Source of the DNA: Gracilaria vermiculophylla
Lineage: Eukaryota > Rhodophyta > Florideophyceae > Gracilariales > Gracilariaceae
Direction: 5' to 3'
Length of the DNA: 28,691 nucleotides
NCBI GenBank assembly: GCA_019155205.2
Contig: JAHNZQ020003150.1
Span: forward strand, 3,585,934 to 3,614,624
A model generated the notes under the pieces. The model made no database searches. It saw only the letters and a program-made list of their open reading frames with translations, and was not told where the DNA came from. Positions within the stretch are counted from its first letter, which is position 1. Every line of letters begins with the position of its first letter. Shown here piece by piece: positions 10,662-18,969 of the stretch. The position numbers were made by a program, and so were the translations under genes.

Positions 10662-11586
10662 GAGCCCCAGACAAATCCTGTCAGTACTTCATTGCAAACC
10701 ACACCAAAGCCGCCAAGAAGCAGATGCCGTTTTTCGAAAGAAGATGACATCCTAATCGTGCGTGAAGTTGCTGCTGTAAAAGCACGCATTGCACCTAATA
10801 GCAAAACTAGAGAGCATTTTGAAATTGTGGCCGGAAAAGTAAATGGTTTTAAACAAATCAAGCATGCAGTTACATGGCAGTCTTTTCAAGACAAATATAA
10901 ACATTTGCAAGACCGCTTAGATAGAAACGATGATATTGAAGCGAAGCTTTGCAGTGTTGGCAGTGAAATTGGAGAGCTTGAGGATCTGCTAGAAATGATG
11001 AAGGAAGTTCGTTATGATCTAGGCAAGGTACGGGAAGATAAGAAAGCAAAACAAAACGAAACATAGAAAAATAAGGAGCATTTAGGAGCGTTTATTCGTC
11101 ATTGTGCTTCTCGTCGAAGAGACTCCGATAACAGCGACAATGGATCCGAAGTCCCCGGTCCATTTCAGCAAACGAATGCAAAAATAAGTCGGTCGTCAGC
11201 CTCAATCTCCATAGATGACGAAAGTGCGTCTTTTACGGTTGCTTTGGAGAGAGACGATGCACGCAGATTGTAGTTGAAAGCAGAGAGACTGAAGTTGGAG
11301 CGCGAAACTTTTTGAGGCCGTGCAGAGGGAGAGGTTCTTGGATCAGGAAGGACGCCAGCGTGAGCGTGAGGAAACGCAAAAGTTTGACTTTCAAAAGACT
11401 CAGATGATAATGGATGCCTTGAGAGGCCTCCAGGCTCCCATGTACTCTAGAGAGAAAGGCGGGACGAGCCGTAAAACTGGTAATAATGAGCCCGGCACAG
11501 CGCGAAACCGCTGTGCTAGGCTCATAACCACTGGCACTCATCCTCGGGAGTGTACATATTGCTCAAGCGATGGACGAGAGCACTGA
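10662..11586 (+). pseudogene. Myb/SANT-like DNA-binding protein of a Harbinger element
   Basis: In PIF/Harbinger transposons this protein binds the element ends and brings the transposase to them. The frame starts after a TAA at 10659-10661 and has no ATG. It opens with a Myb-like domain (about codons 16-80) carrying FSKEDDIL and a second helix block around TWQSFQDKYKHL, then an acidic Ser/Asp region, then a long Arg/Glu-rich coiled-coil (ERETF ... QREREETQKFDF). There are two in-frame stops (TAG at 11064-11066 and 11271-11273). One extra T in the T-run at about 11309-11313 shifts the frame into the final 90 codons. Damage is light, so the gene died fairly recently. The end overlaps the 3' end of the opposite transposase. 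Confidence 0.6.
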
Positions 11587-12345
11587 AAGTATTTGGAGAT
11601 CTGGTCGCCATATAGGCAATTTCTGAAGTTCGTAAGAAAAATTGCCTCTAGATATAAAGAGCCAATAGAGGCTTGTAGAACGCGGAGCTTTGTCTAAAAT
11701 TCGTCATACTCCCATACGTGGTCACTTATTCAAAGAACCATTCCATAGTTGTTCTTCCAGTTGACATCTCAGCATTAAACGCAGCCTGACTCTGGTTTAG
11801 ATTTGATACTTGAAAAGCAACCTGTAGGTATTCTTGTTCATTGTATCCAATGTCTCTGTAGATGCTGTACGGCGTCCCGTTCTAGAGCAAGGTTGGTTCT
11901 AACTGTTGATCCATTTCCGACCTTGCGTATAACGTCCATTCATGCCTCCTAACCTCTCCTGGTCCGTACACATGAAGCAATACTCCATCAGGTCTCATCA
12001 CTGCTTGATATTTCAGACAATGAGCTCATTTGTGTCTGTTTTAGACAACGTTTTGCAAGCTTTCGTCGTTTGCGCGAGCGATTTTCCATACGGTCTAGTC
12101 AATAAACCCGATGCAATTATCAAAACCTCCTGTTCAATGATGTAATGCCTCTGCCAAAGTGTCTTCATAGTCATGTATAGAAGGTGCATAGAGAGGGTTT
12201 GTCAAAACGTTTTCATTTTCATCAAGGATATTGTCCATACCGTCCCAAAATATCTCATTTAAGTGAGAGCGTCCGCAGTGGTGTGCCATATCCATAGCCA
12301 TAACCGTAAAAATACGTATGAAAAGATGAAAATCTATTGGCTGTC
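11538..12345 (-). pseudogene. HARBI1-like (DDE_Tnp_4) transposase, decayed and 5'-truncated
   Basis: Transposases of this family cut and join the element by an RNase H-fold nuclease with a DDE triad. Read on the minus strand from about 12340, the frame shows LFIR...DMAHHCGRS (end of the helical N-terminus), GFID followed by a stop then TVWKIAR (first Asp), RPDGVLLHVYGP and RRHEWTLY (second acidic position, Asp expected and Glu seen), IYRDIGYN, then NAEMSTGRTTMEWFF (catalytic Glu near its end). Many in-frame stops interrupt it, with no frameshift until about 11640. After that, in a shifted frame, FRNCLYG ... SLEQYVHS ends in TGA at 11538-11540. The N-terminus beyond 12345 is missing where Harbinger-1 begins. 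Confidence 0.7.
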
Positions 12346-12387
12346 GGGTGGTTTAAGGCTGTCAGCATTTGTAATGCCGACATTCAC

Positions 12388-12429
12388 GGTTACGGTTTGA
12401 AGTGTACAGGCAGCGGCTCAGCCGTAACC
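12388..12429. repeat. Left-end hairpin of Harbinger-1
   Basis: GGTTACGG at 12388-12395 and its exact complement CCGTAACC at 12422-12429, 26 bases apart. The same core word occurs in the hairpin at the other end of the element. Likely a subterminal binding site for the transposase or its partner protein. Its role is inferred. Confidence 0.5.
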
Positions 12430-12499
12430 ATATTTTCCAAACACAGTTACACCCACTCGCTCAGTGCTGTAAACTATTCTACATAGAAAGGAACGCTAA

Positions 12500-13756
12500 A
12501 TGTCAGGATCATACTCATCAGAGGGTGTTGGGATAGTGGCAGTCGTGGCCTTAGCTGCAATTGGGAGGTTGTCCGACAGATCGACACAGAATTTTAGTCG
12601 GGCATCCTTTGCAAGCCGTGAACTCAACCGTCAACGGTATTTTTGTATCAACACACAGCGCATAATAGACGATTACTTCATTGATGATCAACACACGCGA
12701 AAGGACGGAGGCACTGGAAAGCGATACTCTGAAGCGGAATTTGAAAGACGATTTCGCATCCCCCGGAGCGTGTTCAATGAAATATTTGTTGTCATTTACA
12801 TAGATGAGTACTTCTATGCCAGTCGTGATGCAACATGCAAGCGTGGAGCCTCCGCATTGCAGAAGGTCGTCTCGGCGTTACGCCAGATAAGTTATTGTCT
12901 AAGCGCAGATGGCGTAAAGGAATACACTGGGCTGAGTAAGAGCACTTCCAGACAGTGTTTGAAGAACTTTTGTGATACTGTGATTCAGAATTTCGCAAAG
13001 AAGTACCTTCGTAGACCTACAGCAGATATCCTGGCAAAAATTGAAGCCGTTTATAAGTCAAAGGGATTTCCAGGATGTATTGGGTGTTTTGATTGTGCCA
13101 GATGGGAATGGGAAACGAGCTTTGTCGCACATCAAGGAAAGAACAAGGGCAAGGACAGGAGGAGCGAAATAAGAATGGAGGTCATATGTGATGAATCGCT
13201 TTGGATATGGCACGTCTTCTTCGGATGTCCTGGATCGTTCAAAGACATCAACATATTGAATTCCTCTCTTCTTTTTACCGATGTGCTAGAAGGAAACTTT
13301 CCGCCCTCGGCGCCAGATATCTACATTGAAGGATTCAAGCTAGGATGGTACGATTGGCTGGTTGATGGCATTTATCCCAGATGGAGCAAATTTGTCACTG
13401 GATATCGAGACCGAGCCGACCCAATGGAAACAATGTTCAATGCACGACAAGCTGCCATTCGGAAGTCTTTGGAGCGAGTTTTCGGTCTCCTCTTAAAACG
13501 TCTTGGTATTCAACGGCATCCTTCTCGGTTTCACTACATAGGTACGATGCGGAGCGGTCTGTTAACATGCGTCATATTGCACAAGATGATTGTCGAGACT
13601 CGACGTGGAGGATATATTGGACTAGAGGAAGAAGGGAACTTTGGCCGCCAGATACCAAGTGTAGCCCGAAATATTCCGAAAGCGCATTCAGCTGAAGAAC
13701 GAGTAGAACAGTGGCGTCAAGCTGCAAAAGCAGAGTCTATATCATTCCATCTATAG
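12500..13756 (+). CDS. PIF/Harbinger transposase, Plant_tran type, intact
   Basis: A 418-codon uninterrupted frame from ATG 12500 to TAG 13756, a normal length for this family. It would act in the nucleus as the DDE nuclease that excises and inserts the element. After a variable N-terminus (1-75) comes RYSEAEFERRFRIPRSVF (about 75-92), a helix-turn-helix region with YCLSADGVKEYTGLSKSTS (about 132-150), and the nuclease domain: GCFDCARWEW with catalytic Asp198, WIWHVFFGCPGSFKDIN with Asp249, VDGIYPRWSKFV (about 288-299) and LERVFGLLLKR with Glu325. All three catalytic residues are present. It faces the partner gene at 13960-14867. With no stops in a window full of dead elements, it may still be functional. 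Confidence 0.88.
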   Translation: MSGSYSSEGVGIVAVVALAAIGRLSDRSTQNFSRASFASRELNRQRYFCINTQRIIDDYFIDDQHTRKDGGTGKRYSEAEFERRFRIPRSVFNEIFVVIYIDEYFYASRDATCKRGASALQKVVSALRQISYCLSADGVKEYTGLSKSTSRQCLKNFCDTVIQNFAKKYLRRPTADILAKIEAVYKSKGFPGCIGCFDCARWEWETSFVAHQGKNKGKDRRSEIRMEVICDESLWIWHVFFGCPGSFKDINILNSSLLFTDVLEGNFPPSAPDIYIEGFKLGWYDWLVDGIYPRWSKFVTGYRDRADPMETMFNARQAAIRKSLERVFGLLLKRLGIQRHPSRFHYIGTMRSGLLTCVILHKMIVETRRGGYIGLEEEGNFGRQIPSVARNIPKAHSAEERVEQWRQAAKAESISFHL

Positions 13757-13959
13757 CTCCGAGAGGCCCTAAAGCGTCATATCTGGCATGTCGGAGCGAT
13801 GTGGCAGCCGTGAACATTTGATAATCTCTACTTAACAGAACTGGGACAAATTCAAGAGTCCACTACCACCTCAAAAAACAGGCAAGAGAAGCTCCATATT
13901 AACGTAGGGATAAGGTCTAATTGTTGAATTGAGACTTTGCGCTTCGGTAACCAGGCCAT
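13757..13959. other. Short spacer between the two convergent Harbinger-1 genes
   Basis: About 200 bp between the transposase stop and the stop of the opposite gene. No coding signal. It should hold the 3' untranslated and polyadenylation regions of both, but I see no clear AATAAA. Confidence 0.4.
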
Positions 13960-14867
13960 TTACTGCCCCTGTGACCCCTGAGTCTCGCTATCATCGCTGT
14001 CCATACCACCGTTGGTATTCCCTTCCTCAACGCTGCCTATAGCCGGGCTTCCGTACTTACTCATCACCTCCTCGGCCATTTTCTGAAAAAAGGAATTCCG
14101 GAGCGCTTCGGGAACGTCCGTGCTATACATCAGCGCAATGTTGTTGTGACGCTCGGACTCTTCCAGTCGGCGTACATGCGACTGAACACGATCGATGCTA
14201 TGGCTGCCGCGAGCTTTGCACTACTTCTGTCCTCAATCTTTCGTCGTTTCGCCTCCTTCATACCTAGCCGATGCGCACGCTTTAATCCAGCTTCTTCAGA
14301 GTCCCGACCCCCGGACGCAGAAGTTATCTCGGTTAACTCTAATGGATTGGCGTAAACCTCTTCGTCACTGCGCGGCGTCTGCCCTCCCACATCGCGCCCA
14401 CAACCGCTATCCTCCTCCAGAACTTCGTTCGCTTCCATCCACGCTAAGCACTCAGAAAACGTAAAAGGAGGGCAGACGTATCGGTTCTTGTCTTTGATGA
14501 CATCGTATGCATCCGCCAGCCCTCCCTTCCCGTTGTAGAGCATCTGTGTTATTGCATCTCGGTCCGAGGACTGGCAGCCTGTCAGCTGCGCCGCATAAAC
14601 TACGCGACACTTGCCTCGGTACTTTAGGCACACACTCTTGACATTCATGTAGCGTCTCAATATAGACCTTGGAGTCGTCGCTAGCCAGACCGCCCGCGCA
14701 TACCCACTCACCGATTCCAGCACAAGCGTTTGAAACGCATCATGAACGCGCATTTTCAGCTCACCAGTGGACTGGTTCGACCCTACGATGCTATCCACCA
14801 AGACACGGGTAAACGCGTGACACGCAGCGATGTGTTCCTCACAGCTCCACTTCGGCTGCCTTCTCAT
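13960..14867 (-). pseudogene. Harbinger-1 Myb/trihelix-like partner protein, one frameshift
   Basis: It starts at ATG 14865-14867 with a SANT/trihelix-like N-terminus: PKWSCEEH, the family-typical DSIVGSNQST at about 25-35, and a helix with RVHDAF. It continues with an Arg/Lys-rich region (about 205-215) and an Ala-rich helix. The first frame stops at 14130, but from about 14196-14184 the next frame continues with RRLEESERHNNIALMYS, STDVPEALRNSFFQKM and an acidic tail, ending in TAA at 13960-13962. A single-base deletion near 14190 explains this. Joined, it would be about 300 residues, with the C-terminal part typical of these proteins. It could be a real frameshift or an assembly error. The expected role is binding the element ends and importing the transposase. 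Confidence 0.7.
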
Positions 14868-15220
14868 TTTCGCAGAGTTGTGTGGGGAATAGGGCGCTCA
14901 CTATATCGTACGCATTCACCGCGCCGGGTGATAGCAGCATTCGCCCTACGGGTCGCGGGGATTCAAAGGTCGAAAGGCCCCCCGCAGTGGAGCAGTCAAT
15001 GCGTGATAAGCGGGGTGGCGGACGCAGCGGTTGACGTTCTGAAGCAAAGGGGACAGGAGAAGCGGGATGCTTGGACTCGAGGGAGAGGGCGAGCTTTTCA
15101 AGCAGTACCTTTTTATGAGTTTGCAGTACTGGGAAACACGTGCGTTGTACGCGACACGTAGCCACATTAGCTTATGGCATGTCGGAAGTCCTACCATAAA
15201 CTCAACATCTTTATGGCGGC
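14868..15220. other. 5' flank of the Harbinger-1 partner gene
   Basis: About 350 bp between the ATG of the minus-strand gene and the right-end hairpin. Long frames cross it on both strands, but they have no start, domain or counterpart and are best explained by its GC-rich composition. It is expected to hold the promoter of the 13960-14867 gene. I see no clear TATA box. Confidence 0.4.
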
Positions 15221-15227
15221 CATAGAC

Positions 15228-15257
15228 GTAACCGTATTTCGCAGCCTTTACGGTTAC
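15228..15257. repeat. Right-end hairpin of Harbinger-1
   Basis: GTAACCGTA at 15228-15236 and its perfect complement TACGGTTAC at 15249-15257 around a 12-base loop. It shares its core word with the hairpin at 12388-12429 near the left end, so it is probably a paired recognition structure of the element. Confidence 0.5.
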
Positions 15258-15299
15258 GGTTTTTCTTCCCACTGCGTCGCATTCTTTCCGCCATTACCA

Positions 15300-15399
15300 N
15301 NNNNNNNNNNNNNNNNNNNNNNNNNNNNNNNNNNNNNNNNNNNNNNNNNNNNNNNNNNNNNNNNNNNNNNNNNNNNNNNNNNNNNNNNNNNNNNNNNNN
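15300..15399. other. Assembly gap of exactly 100 N
   Basis: A run of 100 N, the usual placeholder for a scaffold gap of unknown size. It falls just outside the right end of Harbinger-1 and inside the gag of the next element, so the two sides may not be adjacent in the genome. Confidence 0.97.
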
Positions 15400-16369
15400 G
15401 AAGGAAGCGTACCCCGTGCGCGAAACTCCAATTATCGGCAAGAGGAGGCAGAGGCCCTGATTATCGGACAAGATACCTCCTCTCTGTAATTGGGAGCCAG
15501 AGATACTTTGAAACAGGGTCACGACAATGTGCATCGTCTCCAAGATGATGTTTGGTCAGTCGCGACATCGGAATTACAGTCTATAACGGAAGGCTTGTAT
15601 GGTACAGCCATGAGAGCTCTGCACGAAGCACAGGCCCTCTAAATGGGTAATAAATGGGCCCCAGCCGCTTTAAGGTCCTATGAAAACGTGATGAAGAGGG
15701 TGCAGTGCCATGGCTATGGGGATGACCGGAATCCCTGTGGGTCAGCGGGAAATTGGATCGTTGCTCTTCGAGTTCCTCCATCTGGAGGTGCCTGTCACGT
15801 GTGCTGCACTGGGGGGTACACCTCCTAGCAGTGCTTTCTCCAGTTAAAAGAGATGTCGCGAGTGGTCGCCATCTATGAAGCTCTGGCCCTGGAAGAGAAT
15901 ACATCAGTCCCCATGACCTAGTATTTTTGATCAAAACTGCTTTCCCCATCGCCTTGGTTCACAATCCGCCTCCATGCCATTGATAAACGATAGGAATGAC
16001 AGGACCCTTTGCCGATCATAATGAGATTTTTGGCAACGCCGATAACTCGGTCAATTACACGGAACGGGATGGAGCACTCGATGTGTAGGAATCAAGGCTA
16101 GAGCCCAAGGTGAAACTGATTCAGGGAAACTAACTGGGGGAGTCGCCAGTCAGGTGGTGGCCTCCTTAGAAATGAGACTGATGACATCTGAGGCGCCACC
16201 ACTAACCTCCATGGTGAAAATCCTCTCGAGGAGAGAAACCGCAGAAGCCGACTCTGAGCACTTAGGTGTCCGGCGTCGACCGCAGAGACGTATAAAGCTT
16301 AACCGGATCCTGGATCGCGTCTAAGTGATGAGGAAGCAAAATAATAAGGTTTACGATGATCTCTGACTG
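15400..16369 (+). pseudogene. C-terminal part of Gypsy gag, decayed
   Basis: Segments in changing frames match the gag of the 2661-7342 element: a piece at 15479-15643 containing LGARDTLKQGHDNVH against LGASDILKLGHDSFH there, a piece near 15720-15835 around IPVGQ...LLFEFL, and the tail 16150-16369 with EHLGVRRRP. The matches run in order and lead directly into the protease. The first part of gag lies in the gap. No zinc knuckle could be read clearly. Confidence 0.55.
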
Positions 16370-16372
16370 CGC

Positions 16373-16700
16373 ATGCAGTATATGTCGCAAATTCTCACAG
16401 TTCTCGACTTTGGAGCGGGGCCGAATTTAATCTTCGAGTCAGTACTACCTCCACTGTTGCTGTCTGATATCAGCAAAGAAGAGGTATTCGACGTCTGGGA
16501 CGTAACCAACAATCCGCTCCAAAAGGTGGTAACCATTGATCTGGTTGTCCAATTGAAAAACTGGTTGTTAAGCTCACTTTAATTGAGTGCCATTCTCTAG
16601 CCGCGCTCTTCATCCCCGGGTGCGACCACTACTGTGACCGGTTCGTGAAGGCTATCGGGCTTCGTCTGAAATAGATGGAGTTGGACGACCGGTCGTCAAT
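16373..16700 (+). pseudogene. Gypsy aspartic protease, decayed
   Basis: The retroviral-type aspartic protease would cut the Gag-Pol polyprotein. The frame at 16373-16582 carries LTVLDFGAGPNLI, which matches the family signature except that the active-site Asp-Ser/Thr-Gly is Asp-Phe-Gly. The following residues (SVLPP ... LVVQLKNW) also fit the family. A stop at 16580-16582 and later frameshifts end it. It is inactive by both changes. Confidence 0.6.
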
Positions 16701-17459
16701 CCCCATCGTCCGACAATCACTTCGGCGGGATGCAAAAAAACAGGTGCCCTTTCCTGCTGCGCAAGAATACTCGACGGAAATCCAGGAATCGACGAAGCTC
16801 CGCGTTTTGGCATTCGTCACGATACCCCTCGCCACGCCGGGCCTTGTTCAGGTCAAGTCCCGTTAAAACGTTTTCAGGACTGTTAAGCCCTCGATCTCGC
16901 TGTATGAGCGGAGTCTCCTGGCCGTCGCAAACTGAATTATGCACGCCGTGCCAAACTGCCCATTTAGGATCTTTTTGGCAAATCTGGACGAGAAAGTCTA
17001 GTATCTGGCCAAAACATAAGTGGTTGGTTCCCTCACCTCACATCCGTTGCCGATGATCCCTACATGGGTGACGGCTGCCCTGGGACTTGAGCTCTTGAAA
17101 ACAAGAGATGGGAAGGCGCCCGATTCGGCAGTGAACTTTGCCCCCAAAGGAATCAGCGGTCTACCGGAAGGTCCCGTGAAAACGACAAAGCCTGACTACA
17201 ATATTAGTCTAGCCTCACCGACCCAACTTCCGACTCGTTACGACCTAATTGATACCATGAGAGCTCTCGAAAAACTTGGTTTGTCCCATATGCCGGCTTC
17301 GCACCGTGAGCGTCTACCTGCAATGCTGCGGGAGTCTACCCCGATGCCGGATGGCTCGCTAGGAGATATAAACTGCACCGAACATCGAACAGAGATGTTA
17401 CTGAACACTGTGCTATTTGCGCAATCCTCATTCAGAGCTGGGACCAAGGCTCGGGAGGA
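16701..17459 (+). pseudogene. Protease-to-RT linker region of Gypsy pol, decayed
   Basis: Coding-like plus-strand segments in more than one frame (16675-16866, 16730-17056, 17020-17514) connect the protease with RT. The last one runs open for 165 codons into the start of RT, with an acidic helix ending EDEECHLELMLRAGVMEPA, the usual lead-in to the RT fingers. No separate function is known for this stretch. Confidence 0.45.
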
Positions 17460-18090
17460 TGAAGAATGCCACCTGGAACTCATGCTCCGTGCCGGAGTCA
17501 TGGAGCCAGCATAATCCCCGTGGGCGTCCGCCGTGGTCCTCGCGCTCAAATGGATAGGTCAAGGAGATTCTGCGTGGACTACCGCAGGCGTAATGCCGCG
17601 ACTATCTCGGATAGTAACCCCGTTCCCTGGTATGACGAGTGCATAGACTCACTTGGTGATACTACCGTGTTCACGGCTCTCGACGCCAATTAAGGCTACC
17701 GGCCGGTCCCCGTCATGGAGGAAGTCTGTGGCCAAAGGGCGTTTGGCTGCCACTCTGGGTCCTACCGCTTCCACCAGATGCCATATCGTCTGACCAATTC
17801 ACCAGCAACGTTTCAAAGAACTATCGTCGTCCTCGTGAACCGGCTCAAATTACGGGCTTGCCTTGTGTACTTGGAAAAAATAATCATATTTTCCGATAAC
17901 TTGGACGATCATCACACCTACGTGGGGAAAATGACGACAGTACGGCTTGACGCATATATCACCCATAAGATCAGGAAGTGTGATTTCTCTACCGATACTG
18001 TAATGTATCTTGGTCACATCATCCATCCCAGACGGCCTATGATCGAAAGAGCCCGAAAAAAATCTCTCACTGAGGCGGAAGAACCCCGGA
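17460..18090 (+). pseudogene. Gypsy reverse transcriptase, decayed
   Basis: The RT copies the element RNA into DNA. Motifs appear in order: MLRAGVMEPA then a stop (CAA to TAA) then SPWAS, RRFCVDYRRRNA, DECIDSLGDTTVFTALDAN (motif A, its Asp kept), a TAA, then GSYRFHQMPYRLTNSPATFQR (cut here by a codon or two of drift from the consensus), and CLVYLEKIIIFS, where the catalytic Tyr-Leu-Asp-Asp box is Tyr-Leu-Glu-Lys. YLGHIIHP follows. Two stops, at least one frameshift and loss of the YXDD acids make it inactive. Confidence 0.75.
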
Positions 18091-18189
18091 ATCAAACGGA
18101 ATTGAGATCCGTCCTAGGATTAGTCAAAGTGTATTTACGTTTCATACCGAACTTCTCGGACACTCCCGCACCACAAAACGCGTTACCGC

Positions 18190-18720
18190 GGAGAGGACAG
18201 CAACCGAAGCTCCACCCATTCACCACCGAGCAGTCGGCCGTTTTTCAGTCCCTGCTCAGGGCAGTGACAATAGCTCCAATATTGTCACTCCCCAAGTTGG
18301 GTCTCCTGTTTTCCATGGATACGGATTCCAGCGACTACCAAGTGGGCAGTGCCTTGTTTAAAAAAAGCCCCAAACGGGAGGGCTAATCCACCCGATATTA
18401 GCCTAGGACTCTCAACATTCAGGTCAGAAACTATTCTGTATCGTAAAAGAAGTGCTTCGCCGTGTTGTGAGCGCTCTCCACACTACGCCCCTATGCACGT
18501 GAGATACACTTCACAGTATTGACGGATCATTCTTCCTTTAGGGGACTGATGAATATCATAGATCCATCAGGCTATTTAATGGGGCGTAGGCACCGTCTGG
18601 CGGAATCCACGTTCGACTTGATCTACAAGAAGGGCGCACAGAACGTGCAAGCCGATTCCCTCTCGCGTTGGCACACAAAATTAGAAGCCGTCAGCGACGC
18701 CAACGAGGACGAGATCATTT
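18190..18720 (+). pseudogene. Gypsy RNase H domain, decayed
   Basis: Follows RT directly. FTTEQSAVFQSL, ILSLPKLGLLFSMDTDSSDYQVGSAL (listed in two parts here: the proline-rich lead and SMDTDSSDYQ with its first catalytic Asp) and, after a frame break at about 18380, LMNIIDPSGYLMGRRHRLAE and KKGAQNVQADSLSRW are typical of the Gypsy RT-type RNase H, whose last block ends in Ala-Asp-x-Leu-Ser-Arg. The stop at 18384-18386 and the frame break destroy it. Confidence 0.65.
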
Positions 18721-18969
18721 GCTTTGTTGCGAACGGAAGTATCCGAGAAGCTCTGCACTGGGCCTACGAAGTGGTTCACCGCAGCGATTTCGACGAGATC
18801 CTGGCCTCAGGCGGCGCCGACTATGCCTCGCAGGGGAACTTTCACGCCGATCAGCATGGAAGAAGTGATACGAGAACAGTTCTGGGGCCCAGTCTGCGTG
18901 GGACTACGTGTGCACCTGAACAGTGGTGAATACCTACCTTTTCAGGTGAACGATACGGGCTAACTCGTC

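Larger units (their letters stand above)
10629..12345. mobile_element. Decayed Harbinger-2 element (Myb-like gene plus HARBI1-like transposase)
   Basis: It holds a Myb-like DNA-binding gene on the plus strand and a DDE_Tnp_4-type (HARBI1-like) transposase on the minus strand, convergent, with 3' ends overlapping by about 49 bp. This pairing of a transposase with a Myb/SANT-like protein is the hallmark of PIF/Harbinger transposons. Both genes carry stops and an indel. The transposase is cut off near 12345, where Harbinger-1 begins. Terminal repeats were not found, so the limits given are those of the recognisable genes. Confidence 0.6.
12372..15299. mobile_element. Harbinger-1 (Plant_tran type) DNA transposon, nearly intact
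   Basis: It carries an intact DDE transposase (+) and a convergent DNA-binding gene (-) with one frameshift. Each end has a short hairpin built from GGTTACGG and its complement (12388-12429 and 15228-15257). A weak outer terminal match is GTAATGCCG at 12372-12380 and CGCCATTAC at the right, ending at 15298 against the gap. I could not confirm a 3-bp target-site duplication because the right flank is N. The left end falls within the Harbinger-2 transposase gene, which suggests insertion into it. Confidence 0.6.

Noticed and set aside
11600..12300. An alternative genetic code to explain in-frame stops in the transposase and Myb-like frames
   Set aside because: The stops fall at positions where the family has Gly, Tyr, Arg, Lys or Glu, not one residue, and the Harbinger-1 transposase uses normal codons and ends in TAG. 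These are nonsense mutations.
12296..12310. TAACCGTAA resembling the Harbinger-1 end word, as a possible outer terminal repeat
   Set aside because: It lies in sequence that still reads as the HARBI1-like transposase (LFIR ... DMAHH), so it belongs to the older element and the match is probably chance.
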